DNA of 49,699 nucleotides from Caldilineaceae bacterium (GTDB lineage: Bacteria > Chloroflexota > Anaerolineae > Caldilineales > Caldilineaceae): NCBI GenBank assembly GCA_018003515.1, contig JAGNDO010000035.1, positions 1-49,699 of the forward strand. Reading direction: 5' to 3'. Positions 29,498-37,462 of the stretch are shown here, one piece after another; the stretch's first letter is position 1, and the number at the start of each line of letters is the position of its first letter. Below the pieces are notes generated by a model. The model searched no databases, was not told the origin of the DNA, and was given only the letters and a program-made list of their open reading frames with translations. A program made the position numbers and the translations under genes.

Positions 29498-30667
29498 TTA
29501 GTTCAATTCCGGAATGTCAAACTCACCGAGGTCAAGCGGGTAATTACCATATTCGCGCACCAACTTGACGACGTAGTCATAATTGTGGCCGGAAACGCTG
29601 CTCGGCACGGAATGATCGGATTGGAAGATGTAGCCGCCACCCTTGGCCGCATTGAGTTTGCGCAGAACGATGGCCTTGAGTTGTGCTTCACTGCTATCGG
29701 CCCATTCCATCACATCCATGTTGCCGCAGAAACCGAGCGTGTGGCCGTATTGTCCTCGCAGGTCAACCACGTCCAGCCCCGCTTTCGCTTCCAGAGGGTT
29801 ATAGGCGTCAATGCCGGTCTCGATGTAGTCGGGCAAAATGCGCTTGACATTGCCGCAGCCGTGATAGATGACGGGGATGCCGGCGTTGTGGCAGATGTTG
29901 ACCATCTCGGTCAGGTAAGGTTTGTAGTGGGCTCGCCACCAGGTGGGGGAGAAGAAGAGATCTTTTTTGTAGGCCACATCGCCCCAGATCACCATGCCGT
30001 CCAACAAACCATCGGCGGCCTGAATCTGCGCTTTGAGGAGTTCGATGGAGAATTCGTTGGTGCGGTCGAGGAATTCGCCATGTTCTTTGGGGTACAACGC
30101 CGACCACATCATGTTGTTTTCCGGGCCGATGATGCGGGTCATGTACTCGTTGGCCTCGCAAATACTGCCGTACACGGCGAAATCGGGACGAATCGACTTG
30201 ACGGTCTCGATCCAGGGCGGTGAATTTCTGGCAAAGCCATCGCCCACGCCTGCGATTTGGTTGTCACCGGCGCTGAAGAAGCGGCGTTCGTCCCAGGGAT
30301 CGTCGAATTCAAAGGCCATCTCTTTTTCGATGGTGTCGGTGTCAAAGCCGACGAATTCTGGCATGGGATCCTTAAATTTTTTGCGGAGAATGGCCTCGAA
30401 ACCCGTGCGGACGACGACCTCCTCCTCGGTCTCTTTGAGGGTCTCGAAGGGCTTGATGTGGGGGTCGAGGTTGGGGATGGTGACCTGCCAATCGAGATCG
30501 TAGTAGCTGTAGGGGTTGGCATCGGCGGCCAAGCCCAGTTCCTCTCGCCAGCGTTCCAGGAAGCTGCCCCAGAAGAAGTCGCTGATCGGCACACGATCCG
30601 GCTCTTCGTGGCGCATGGCGGTGTTCATGCGGTTGACTTTGGCTAGTGCGTTTGGAGTGCGTTTCAT
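29498..30667 (-). CDS. URO-D-fold methyltransferase-like protein (HGCG type)
   Basis: A 389-aa protein; the start at MKRTPNALAKVNRMN is chosen because GAGGAG is directly upstream, and a longer frame to 30742 is rejected. It carries RHEEPDRVPISDFFW, a mid-protein WGDVAYKKDLFFSP block, and YHGCGNVKRILPDYI, with His269 and Cys271 in the position of the zinc ligands of MtaA/CmuA. It is therefore the cluster B member most like a classical zinc-dependent corrinoid methyltransferase. A MITE-like element separates it from the mutarotase gene upstream. Confidence 0.87.
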   Translation of the reverse strand: MKRTPNALAKVNRMNTAMRHEEPDRVPISDFFWGSFLERWREELGLAADANPYSYYDLDWQVTIPNLDPHIKPFETLKETEEEVVVRTGFEAILRKKFKDPMPEFVGFDTDTIEKEMAFEFDDPWDERRFFSAGDNQIAGVGDGFARNSPPWIETVKSIRPDFAVYGSICEANEYMTRIIGPENNMMWSALYPKEHGEFLDRTNEFSIELLKAQIQAADGLLDGMVIWGDVAYKKDLFFSPTWWRAHYKPYLTEMVNICHNAGIPVIYHGCGNVKRILPDYIETGIDAYNPLEAKAGLDVVDLRGQYGHTLGFCGNMDVMEWADSSEAQLKAIVLRKLNAAKGGGYIFQSDHSVPSSVSGHNYDYVVKLVREYGNYPLDLGEFDIPELN

Positions 30668-30757
30668 AGTATCTCCTCGAAAATTGGGAATGGGGAGACC
30701 GGTAGATTGGATCTCGTGTGCTGCGAGCGGCCAACCTGCCAATCTGCCGTTCTACCA

Positions 30758-30900
30758 GCCTATGACTCTCCTGCGAAAAGCTATTTAACCGCCGAGATCC
30801 CAGAGATTTCGCAGAGAAAACAGGGGAAAAACCTTGCTTTTCTTTGTGTTCTTTGTGATCTTTGTGGTGAATTCGACCTTTTCGCAGTGGAGTCAGCCTA
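30758..30900. mobile_element. MITE-like element with 5-bp target duplication
   Basis: Inverted ends TGACTCTCCTGCGAAAAG (30763-30780) and 30878-30895 match with two differences. Both sides are flanked by GCCTA (30758-30762 and 30896-30900), which looks like a target-site duplication. The interior is a CAGAGATTTCGCAGAG / TTTGTGTTCTTTGTGATC hairpin, related to the 74-bp array at 10254-10662. It carries no transposase and sits inside the cluster B transcription unit. Confidence 0.75.
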
Positions 30901-30913
30901 TTGATTGGTCAAT

Positions 30914-31252
30914 TCAGTCCACGTGAAAAACTTCTTTCATCTCTGCCCACCATTCGCCTTCGGCCTTGTTCTGCACCGGTGCCTGCATGGGCATCATCAA
31001 GTCCCACCATTCCTGGGTTTTGGGATCCGCGGCCATCTTGGCCATGTCACCCTCGAAATCATCCCCCACGTACTCGAAATAGGCGAACAGCAGGGGCACG
31101 CCGGGCATCACTTCTTTGTAGTAGATCGAATAATTGCGGATGTTGCATTTCTGGATCATGTCCAGGATTTCGGGCCAGACTGCCGCGTGGTATTTCGTGT
31201 ATTCTTCCAACTGTTCCGGCTTGACGCCGATGACTTGGCCGTGACGGTTCAT
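30914..31252 (-). CDS. rhaM: L-rhamnose mutarotase-like protein
   Basis: A 112-aa cytoplasmic protein of the RhaM (DUF718) family, which interconverts alpha and beta anomers of L-rhamnose or related 6-deoxy sugars. Family residues are visible: His22 in YHAAVWPEIL, Tyr41 in RNYSIYY, FAYFEY at 56-61 and EWWDLM at 81-86. AGGAG precedes the start. No rhamnose isomerase or kinase is nearby; it lies among URO-D genes. The sugar may be rhamnose, fucose or a methylated 6-deoxy sugar. Confidence 0.9.
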   Translation of the reverse strand: MNRHGQVIGVKPEQLEEYTKYHAAVWPEILDMIQKCNIRNYSIYYKEVMPGVPLLFAYFEYVGDDFEGDMAKMAADPKTQEWWDLMMPMQAPVQNKAEGEWWAEMKEVFHVD

Positions 31253-31297
31253 TCTGAAAAACTCCTATTGTATGAATGAAATCAGGTGATCTACAGA

Positions 31298-31340
31298 ACT
31301 TCTTACTTCTTACTTCTTACTTTTTACTTCCTACTTCTTG
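31298..31340. repeat. ACTTCTT direct repeats over a gene end
   Basis: About six copies of ACTTCTT/ACTTTTT/ACTTCCT run from 31298 to 31337 and include the last codons and TAG of the URO-D gene at 31331-32425. No complementary arm is seen nearby. Confidence 0.6.
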
Positions 31341-32425
31341 TACCCCCCGTACTCCTTGATCGTCTCGTACATGATAATCACGTTCTCGACCGGAGTTTCG
31401 GGGAGCAGGTAGTCGTGGCTAGGGGAGGCGACGAAGCCGCCGCCGGGTTTCATGGTGTTTAGCACATCAAGGGTCAATTGCTTTGCGCCTTCCGGCGTGG
31501 TCTCGATCAGGGCCTGGGTGTCCACACAGCCAAAGAAAGTAAAATCCTTGCCGAAGTCGCGCTTGAGGCCGCCCAGCTCCATGCCCGTGGCAAAGGGTTG
31601 CACCGACTGCATCCCGTCCATGCCGATTTTGATCAGGTCGGGGATGATCAGACGCATGGCTCCATCGGTGTGCAGCACCACCAGTTTGCCATACTCGTGG
31701 CCGAGATCGACGAAGCGCTTGAGTTGAGGCAAGACAAATCGACGGAAAAGGGCCGGGCTGAGCAGAGGGCCGGTCTGAGCGCCTAAATCGTTGCCGATGA
31801 AAAAGATGTCAATGGCGTCGCCGCTGGCCTCGAAAATACGCCGGCTGACTTCCAGATAATAGTCGGCGGTGTACTTCATGACGGCGTGGACAATGTCGGG
31901 ATTGTCGAACATCTGGTAGATGAGCGCATCAAAATCGAGCAGGTCGATGGCGTCGTGCCAGAAGGGCGACCACTCGCCGCCCAGAATGGCGAACTCTCCC
32001 CCCCATTGTGCTGCCGTTGCCTTTATCTTGGATACGTCCATCCAATCTGGATCCGGCCAGGGGTAGGCGTGGACATCGGCCAGGGTGGCGGTCTTGAGCG
32101 GGCAATTGAGGGGCATGCCATAGCCGTAGCCGTGGCGCTCGATGTTGAACGGGGATCGCCAGGTGGCTTCGGGGGACGAGAGCAAAAGGTTGGGAGAGCG
32201 TTCGGGCGGGCCAGCATAGGCGGCAAACACACGGCGGAAATCGTCGCCGATGTAGCGCAGCAGGGCTTCGTCATCGGCCAGACCCAGGTAAGCCCGCGCC
32301 AACTCTATCCATTCGGGCGATGCACCCAACCAGCAGGGCGTGTGGTCTGGTTCTTGGTGGGCGAAAGTCGTCAATACTCGCTCTTTGGAAGTCATTTGTT
32401 TAGTCATAGTCATTTGTTTGGTCAT
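31331..32425 (-). CDS. URO-D-fold methyltransferase-like protein (HTDG type), second gene of cluster B
   Basis: Up to 364 aa. The N-terminus repeats MTKQMT twice, so the true start may be Met1, Met7 or Met11 (MTSKERVLTTFAH); no clear ribosome site decides. Family marks: TFAHQEPDHTPCW, PWPDPDWMD, FIGNDLGAQTGPLLSP and LHTDGAMRLIIPDLI (His252, Asp254 in the place of the usual Cys). The C-terminal part has MELGGLKRDFGKDFTFFG and GGGFVASPSHDYLLPETP. It follows the LacI fusion by 48 bp. Its function is probably a methyltransferase or methylated-substrate-binding role; the substrate is unknown. Confidence 0.83.
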   Translation of the reverse strand: MTKQMTMTKQMTSKERVLTTFAHQEPDHTPCWLGASPEWIELARAYLGLADDEALLRYIGDDFRRVFAAYAGPPERSPNLLLSSPEATWRSPFNIERHGYGYGMPLNCPLKTATLADVHAYPWPDPDWMDVSKIKATAAQWGGEFAILGGEWSPFWHDAIDLLDFDALIYQMFDNPDIVHAVMKYTADYYLEVSRRIFEASGDAIDIFFIGNDLGAQTGPLLSPALFRRFVLPQLKRFVDLGHEYGKLVVLHTDGAMRLIIPDLIKIGMDGMQSVQPFATGMELGGLKRDFGKDFTFFGCVDTQALIETTPEGAKQLTLDVLNTMKPGGGFVASPSHDYLLPETPVENVIIMYETIKEYGGYKK

Positions 32426-32473
32426 AGTGATTTGGATGGGGTTAGAAAATGGTTGATAACAATGTTTAGTAGC

Positions 32474-34696
32474 TCAGTCCAACTGCTTACTATCTACTGT
32501 TCCACGGCCATGCCGGTGCAGCGCTTCCACCATCGTCACATACTTGTTTGGCGGAATGCCGTCGTTGAGGGCGCCGGCGGTGCTGAAAACATAGTCGCCG
32601 CCCAGCCCGATCCGCTCGCAGAGGGTTCGTACTTGCTCGTCGATCTCGTTATCTGACCCATAAAGTAGCATGGATGAGGGGAAATTGCCGGCCAGAATCA
32701 ACTTCCCAGCCCATTCAGCCTTGATTTTGGCGATGTCGTTGGCTTCGGGCGTGAGGGGGTGGATGATGCTAAATCCGGCGTCGTAGAGCATGGGCAGCAG
32801 CGTGTCGATTTTGCCCTGGGTGTGCAGCGCCACGGGGATGTCGTAGGCCAGGGCCGGTTCGATCAGACGACGCACGCGCTGGATGTAGATCTCTTGCAGC
32901 TCTTGCGGGGCGATCATGGGGCCCCTGTTGTGGGCCAATTCGTCGGTAATGGCGACGAAGCTTAAATCTCGTCCGAAACGATCACAAACCGCCTGCACCA
33001 CCCGCTCTTGCCGCTGCAAAAGGATGTCCATGAGTCGTTCCAAGAACAGGCGGTCGTCGTAAAGCAGATACATCGAGTCTTTGATGCCCACGGAAGTCAG
33101 GGCCGTGTGAAAAAAGGAGCTAAATCCGGCAAAGACGCCCACACCCGTGCCATCTGCCGCCCGCAGATAGGTTTCGAGATGATCGAGTTGGTCGGCCAAC
33201 GGTTGGGGCGGGTCCAGACGGTCGAGATCGGCCCAGCTTTTGATCTGCCCGCCGGCATAATGGATTGTGCCGTCCGAGACGGTCACGGCCCTGGTGTTGG
33301 GCCGATAAATGAACTCGCACATCACCGCATCCATGCCCAGTCGAGCGGCAAACTCCACATGATCTGCCGGCGAGGGCACAAATTCGCCGTTGCCGTTCAA
33401 GCTGGTCAGCTTGCGCTCCAACACATACTCAAAAATACGCCTGCCTTTGAGGTCCATCTCAAAATGCGCAACCCGATCAGTTTCCTGGTGCTTGAACACC
33501 TTACACAATCGTCCTGCATCCGACTTGTCGTACTTTGAAAGCCCAGGGCCGCGCCAGGGCAGCACAAATGATGTCTTGGCCAGGATGGATGAGGCGACGT
33601 TGAGTTCTGTAGGCGTCAGCGGCTTGACCAGATAACTGCGCTCTCCGGCTTCACGGCGCAGAGGCAGGCTGACAGGCACGCGGCTGTCATCGGCCAGGGC
33701 GGCCCCGCAAGAATGGCGCACAATCAGGCGCGTGGGCAGCACCACCTGGCGCGGCGCAATCGGCGTATCACTTTCCATGCGGCTGAGTAGCAGTTGGGCG
33801 GCATTGGCGCCGATGTCGTAGGCCGGTTGGGCGGCAACGGTTAGGAAGGGAAAGAGGCGAGAGGTGTTGGGCAGGTCGTCAAAACAGACGAGGGCGATAT
33901 CTTCGGGAACGCGCAGCCCCCGGGCGTCAAGGGCATCGAGTATGCCCATTGCGATGGCGTTGTTGGCTGCAAAAATCGCCGTGGGTTTTGTTTCAGCGTT
34001 GAGGAGTTGGTGTGTGAGGCGTTCGCCCGAAATCGAGCGGTACTCGCCATATTTGACGAGATCGGAATCAAAGGGGATGCCCGCTTCGGCCAGGGCAATC
34101 CGATAGCCCGCCACACGATCCGCCCCCGTCGAGGTGTTGACCGGGCCAGAAACCATGGCGATACGCTTGTGCCCCAACTCGATCAAATGTCGGGCCAGGG
34201 CCCGCGTGGCCGCAAGCGAATCACCGACCACTGTATCCACATCCCAGCCATCGATATGGCGGTCGATGACGACGGTGGGGACGTTGCGGCGGCGCAATAT
34301 GGCCAAATTGGCGGCATGGGTATCGTATGGGGCGATGATGACGCCGTCTACGCGCTGGCTGATGACCACACTGAGATAGCGCTCCTGCTTGGCCGCGCTT
34401 TCATCCGTGTTGCACAAGAAAACCGAGTACCCCCGACTCTGGGCGGCATCCTCGACGCCCCGGGCCGCCGTCGTCCAGAAGGCATTCTGAATATCGGGCA
34501 CGATCAGGGCGAGGGCGTGGGTGCGTTTGGAACGCAGACTCTGCGCCGCCCCGCTTGGCACATACCCCAACTCCTCAATCGCCTTCTCCACTTTGACGAG
34601 CGTAGCCGCGCGCACATTTCCCGTGTCGTTAATCACACGGGAAACTGTGACGGGCGAAACACCCGCTCGTTTAGCAACATCGCTAATCGTGGTCAT
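32474..34696 (-). CDS. LacI-family regulator fused to a URO-D methyltransferase-like domain
   Basis: One uninterrupted 740-aa frame. Residues 1-335 are a complete LacI regulator: helix-turn-helix ISDVAKRAGVSPVTVSRVIN, hinge AAQSLRSKRTHALAL, sugar-binding core and the usual ending RLIVRHSCG. A linker of about 50 residues follows, then a complete URO-D domain (389-740) beginning KYDKSDAGRLCKVFKHQETDRV and containing HTQGKIDTLLPML (His625, Gln627). That domain resembles the gene at 21438-22517. It starts cluster B, behind a promoter and palindromic operator 50-100 bp upstream. It may sense a methylated ligand through the URO-D part, or be a bifunctional protein; both are inference. Confidence 0.88.
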   Translation of the reverse strand: MTTISDVAKRAGVSPVTVSRVINDTGNVRAATLVKVEKAIEELGYVPSGAAQSLRSKRTHALALIVPDIQNAFWTTAARGVEDAAQSRGYSVFLCNTDESAAKQERYLSVVISQRVDGVIIAPYDTHAANLAILRRRNVPTVVIDRHIDGWDVDTVVGDSLAATRALARHLIELGHKRIAMVSGPVNTSTGADRVAGYRIALAEAGIPFDSDLVKYGEYRSISGERLTHQLLNAETKPTAIFAANNAIAMGILDALDARGLRVPEDIALVCFDDLPNTSRLFPFLTVAAQPAYDIGANAAQLLLSRMESDTPIAPRQVVLPTRLIVRHSCGAALADDSRVPVSLPLRREAGERSYLVKPLTPTELNVASSILAKTSFVLPWRGPGLSKYDKSDAGRLCKVFKHQETDRVAHFEMDLKGRRIFEYVLERKLTSLNGNGEFVPSPADHVEFAARLGMDAVMCEFIYRPNTRAVTVSDGTIHYAGGQIKSWADLDRLDPPQPLADQLDHLETYLRAADGTGVGVFAGFSSFFHTALTSVGIKDSMYLLYDDRLFLERLMDILLQRQERVVQAVCDRFGRDLSFVAITDELAHNRGPMIAPQELQEIYIQRVRRLIEPALAYDIPVALHTQGKIDTLLPMLYDAGFSIIHPLTPEANDIAKIKAEWAGKLILAGNFPSSMLLYGSDNEIDEQVRTLCERIGLGGDYVFSTAGALNDGIPPNKYVTMVEALHRHGRGTVDSKQLD

Positions 34697-34747
34697 GCGA
34701 TCGCATCCTGCTTCAAAAAGGTGTACTTTTTTTGAGAGGCACTATCA

Positions 34748-34761
34748 TGTAATCGATTTCA
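34748..34761. promoter_or_regulatory. LacI-type operator of cluster B
   Basis: TGTAATCGATTTCA is a 14-bp palindrome with one mismatch and the central CG of LacI-family sites. It lies just after the predicted -10 box and 52 bp before the LacI-URO-D start, as expected for autoregulation of the whole cluster. Confidence 0.75.
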
Positions 34762-34770
34762 TTGATACGT

Positions 34771-34799
34771 AGCATACAGGATCAAGGGGAGGATGTCAA
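34771..34799 (-). promoter_or_regulatory. Promoter of cluster B
   Basis: Minus-strand TTGACA (34794-34799) and TATGCT (34771-34776) with a 17-bp spacer. The operator follows directly. In the 311-bp gap 34697-35007 the rest (34800-34905) shows nothing recognisable, and a hairpin repeat occupies its right end. Confidence 0.75.
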
Positions 34800-34905
34800 G
34801 CCCATTTGCTCATTCATTTGTCTCTATTTCTGCGTTTGTCTGTTCGAGTACCTCTTCGACGGCAGCACCGCGCTTAATCGTGGTGAAGTTATAGGGGCGA
34901 TCTTT

Positions 34906-35011
34906 CGTAATCGTTCACCCTCCTCGGCCCCCCGGCCCCCAATTCTGGGGGAGGTCGTGGACTGTTCCCCCCAAAGTTGGGGGGCTAGGGGGGCGGGGGG
35001 TGAACGATTAC
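34906..35011. repeat. G/C-rich nested inverted repeat overlapping a stop codon
   Basis: The outer arms GTAATCGTTCACC (34906-34918) and GGTGAACGATTAC (34999-35011) are exact complements; inside, CCCCC/GGGGG blocks form further stems. The TAA of the folate-reductase gene (35008-35010) lies inside the right arm. It is likely that gene's terminator and is related in style to the repeats at 2861 and 37463. Confidence 0.75.
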
Positions 35012-36465
35012 AATTTTTCTAAACCGCCGGTCGCCAACCCCGATTCTTCCAACAGCCGGGGCACGATCTCTTCCCAATGCACGGCCATGACATGCATCCC
35101 GGCGATGCCAGGGGTCTGTTTGAAGCGTTCGATAATTTCCAGGGCAATGGCCACGCCGGTCTCTTGCTGGGCGACGGGATCGTCCCCGGCGGCGTCCATG
35201 CGGGCGATGACCGCGGAGGGCAACACCACGCCCCGCACCTCGTCGTCCATGAAGTGGGCGGCCCGTGCGCTTTTGAGGGGGATGACGCCGGGCAGGATGT
35301 AGACCTTGTCCAGCAGGTTGCGCTTGTCCAAGGCCTCCAGCCATTCGGTGAAGTGGTCGTAGTCGAAGATGGGCTGGGTTTGGATAAATTGGGCCCCGGC
35401 GTTGACCTTCTTTTCGGCCCGGATGGCTTCGTACTTGGGCGGGGCACCAAAGGGGGAGGCCGCCGCGCCCAGAAACCATTGGGGCCGCTGCTTGATCTCC
35501 CGTCCGTCCAGATAGCGGCCCTCGTCCCGCATACGCCGCAGCATCCACAAGATCTGCACCGCGTCCAGGTCCGACTGGTTGGGGACGGTCATGGGGCTGG
35601 GGCCGTTGCTGTGGGGGTCGCCGCTCAGACAGAGCAGGTTGTGGATGCCCAGACCGGCCGCGCCCAAGGCGTCGGCCTCGATGGCCACCCGGCTGCGGTC
35701 CCGACCCTGAAGCTGCATCACCGGCTCCAAGCCCAGATCCAGGCAGATCTTGCTGGAGGCGATGCTGTTCATGCGGGCCGAGGCCGAGGCATTGTCGGTG
35801 AAGTTGGCCGCGGTCACGTAGTTTTTGAAGGAGGCCACCTTGCGTTCCATCTGTTTGGTGGATGCGCCCAAGGGCGGCGCAATCTCCCCGGTTACCACAA
35901 ACTTCCCCGTGCGCAGGGCGGCTTCCAACTCAGAGACTGGCTCCGTGTAGGCCGGGGGGTGGTATTCGGCGTCCCCTTGCCACCAATCCGGCTGGCGCAG
36001 ATCATAGAAAAACTGGTTCAGCTCGCTCTTGAACTTGTCCGGGTCCGTGATCAGCTCGATGGGCCGGGGACCGTTGTCCCAATTTCGCCACTTTTGCAGC
36101 ATGTCGATCCAGGTCTCGTGGCCCACCCGGTTGCCGTCCAGGGGGGCGTTGATCTCCAACAGCTTGTCGGTCATGCCCAAGCGCTCGGCCCGATCATAGA
36201 TCAGATACCACGTGCAGGGCCGGGAGGGGTCCACGCAGCAGGTTTCCGAGGTCGCCCCGCCGCATAGCCCATTGCGCAGACCCATGGCGCAGGTCATGGG
36301 GCAGATGTAGGCGGTCTCCTGCAAAATGCAGTTGCCGCACATGCGACAGCCAAAGAGCGCGCCCTTTACCGAGCGTTCAAAGGACGTAAAAACCCGCGTC
36401 GGCAAGGTATCCTTGCGCACAGGATGGAAGGGGGCTTGATAGCGAGGAGGGGAGAAAATGGACAT
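35008..36465 (-). CDS. MetV-like / MetF fusion: methylenetetrahydrofolate reductase
   Basis: A 485-aa cytoplasmic protein. Residues 1-110 are the Cys-rich domain found in MetV and in methylene-THF reductase C-terminal partner proteins: Cys40, 43, 46, 55, 59, 68, 76, 77 and 84 (CRMCGNC...CPMTCAMGLRNGLCGG...CC...C), likely holding Fe-S or zinc. Residues about 185-475 are the MetF barrel, with Glu194 in VTGEIAPP and LCLSGDPHSNG. In acetogen-type pathways MetV and MetF are separate subunits; here they are one chain, Cys-rich part first. In this setting it may run from methyl-THF to methylene-THF. It is followed by a hairpin terminator. Its 3' end is duplicated at 21334-21390. Confidence 0.9.
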   Translation of the reverse strand: MSIFSPPRYQAPFHPVRKDTLPTRVFTSFERSVKGALFGCRMCGNCILQETAYICPMTCAMGLRNGLCGGATSETCCVDPSRPCTWYLIYDRAERLGMTDKLLEINAPLDGNRVGHETWIDMLQKWRNWDNGPRPIELITDPDKFKSELNQFFYDLRQPDWWQGDAEYHPPAYTEPVSELEAALRTGKFVVTGEIAPPLGASTKQMERKVASFKNYVTAANFTDNASASARMNSIASSKICLDLGLEPVMQLQGRDRSRVAIEADALGAAGLGIHNLLCLSGDPHSNGPSPMTVPNQSDLDAVQILWMLRRMRDEGRYLDGREIKQRPQWFLGAAASPFGAPPKYEAIRAEKKVNAGAQFIQTQPIFDYDHFTEWLEALDKRNLLDKVYILPGVIPLKSARAAHFMDDEVRGVVLPSAVIARMDAAGDDPVAQQETGVAIALEIIERFKQTPGIAGMHVMAVHWEEIVPRLLEESGLATGGLEKL

Positions 36466-36487
36466 AGTGTGGCCTTTGGGCGTGAGA

Positions 36488-36559
36488 GATTAGGCGATTG
36501 GGGGATTGGGCAATTTGGGGGATAACGACAGAATCTCCCAATCTCTCAATCGCCTAATC
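36488..36559. repeat. GATTAGGCGATTGG-type hairpin, copy 1
   Basis: Left arm 36488-36515 and right arm 36532-36559 are complementary with a few mismatches and carry the word GATTAGGCGATTG at the outer ends. A second copy is at 43578-43656. It fills the gap between the two folate genes. Confidence 0.75.
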
Positions 36560-36568
36560 AACTTGAAT

Positions 36569-37429
36569 CTAAGTCTTCCCGGCGCTCAACTTCTGCATTT
36601 GGCGGTAGTGCCGGATATAACGACTGGAATACTCGTCCCGGCCCAGGAGCAGGTCGATGGCCCGGATGGTGCTGGTCAGCTTCTCCGGGTTGGTGATGGC
36701 GCAACTGACCCCAAGCTGGATCACCAGGGCCATGAAAGCCTGGTTGACAATTCCCCGCTCCGGCAGGCCAAAGCTGACGTTGCTGGCCCCCAGGGTCATG
36801 TTGACCCCAAATTCCCGGTGGATCAAGTCGATGGTTCGCAGGGTCACCAGCCCGGCCCCGTGGTCGGCGCTGATGGCCATGGCCAGGGGATCGATGATGA
36901 TGTCCTCGATCGGGATGCCCAAGGCCGCGGCCCGTTCGATGATCTTGCCCGCAATGGCCAGCCGCTTTTCCGGCTCCATGGAGATGCCGTCGTCGTCGAT
37001 GACCAGGCCGATCACGGGCACGCCGAACTCCTTGGCCACGGGCAAAATGGCGGCCAGGGACTTCTCTTCGCCGTTGACCGAGTTGATCAGCGGGCGGCCA
37101 GGGGCCACAGCCAGCCCCGCGGCCAGGGTGACCGGGTCGTTGGAATCGAGACAGAGGGGAATGTCCATGTAGGCGGAGACGGCCAGGACCACCCCTCGCA
37201 TGACCTCAGCCTCGTTGATGCCGGGGACGCCCACGTTGATGTCCAGCACATCCGCCCCGGCCTGGGCCTGCTCGGTGGCCAATTGCAGCACATAGTCATA
37301 TTGCCGATCCGTGAAGGCCGCGGTCAGCCGCTTGCGCCGGGTGGGGTTGATGCTCTCGCCGATCACGGTCATGGGGCCGTGGGTGTCAACGGTGACGATC
37401 TTGGTGGTGCCGCGTAGTAGAGTTTGCAT
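36569..37429 (-). CDS. Methyltetrahydrofolate:corrinoid protein methyltransferase
   Basis: A 286-aa dihydropteroate-synthase-fold enzyme of the AcsE/MtvA type, moving a methyl group between tetrahydrofolate and a corrinoid protein. Folate-pocket motifs are visible: GESINP (24-29), DINVGVPG (63-70), LDSNDP (94-99) and GASNVSFGLPER (214-225) with Asn217, matching the catalytic Asn region of the family. It lacks the cobalamin and activation domains of MetH, so it needs a separate corrinoid protein such as those at 23120 or 46144. It lies upstream of the MetV/MetF fusion in transcription order, giving a methyl-to-methylene-THF module. Confidence 0.92.
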   Translation of the reverse strand: MQTLLRGTTKIVTVDTHGPMTVIGESINPTRRKRLTAAFTDRQYDYVLQLATEQAQAGADVLDINVGVPGINEAEVMRGVVLAVSAYMDIPLCLDSNDPVTLAAGLAVAPGRPLINSVNGEEKSLAAILPVAKEFGVPVIGLVIDDDGISMEPEKRLAIAGKIIERAAALGIPIEDIIIDPLAMAISADHGAGLVTLRTIDLIHREFGVNMTLGASNVSFGLPERGIVNQAFMALVIQLGVSCAITNPEKLTSTIRAIDLLLGRDEYSSRYIRHYRQMQKLSAGKT

Positions 37430-37462
37430 AAATGGTTCCTTTAAGCTGTTTGGAGATAAAGA

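Noticed and set aside
34697-35007. Cobalamin riboswitch before the corrinoid gene clusters
   Set aside because: I looked for the conserved B12-box and stem arrangement here and at 40868-41153 and did not see it; the signals present are LacI-type operators.
36261-36470. Cys-rich N-terminus of the folate reductase as a separate ferredoxin-like gene
   Set aside because: It is in one continuous frame with the MetF barrel, with the start supported upstream and no internal ribosome site.
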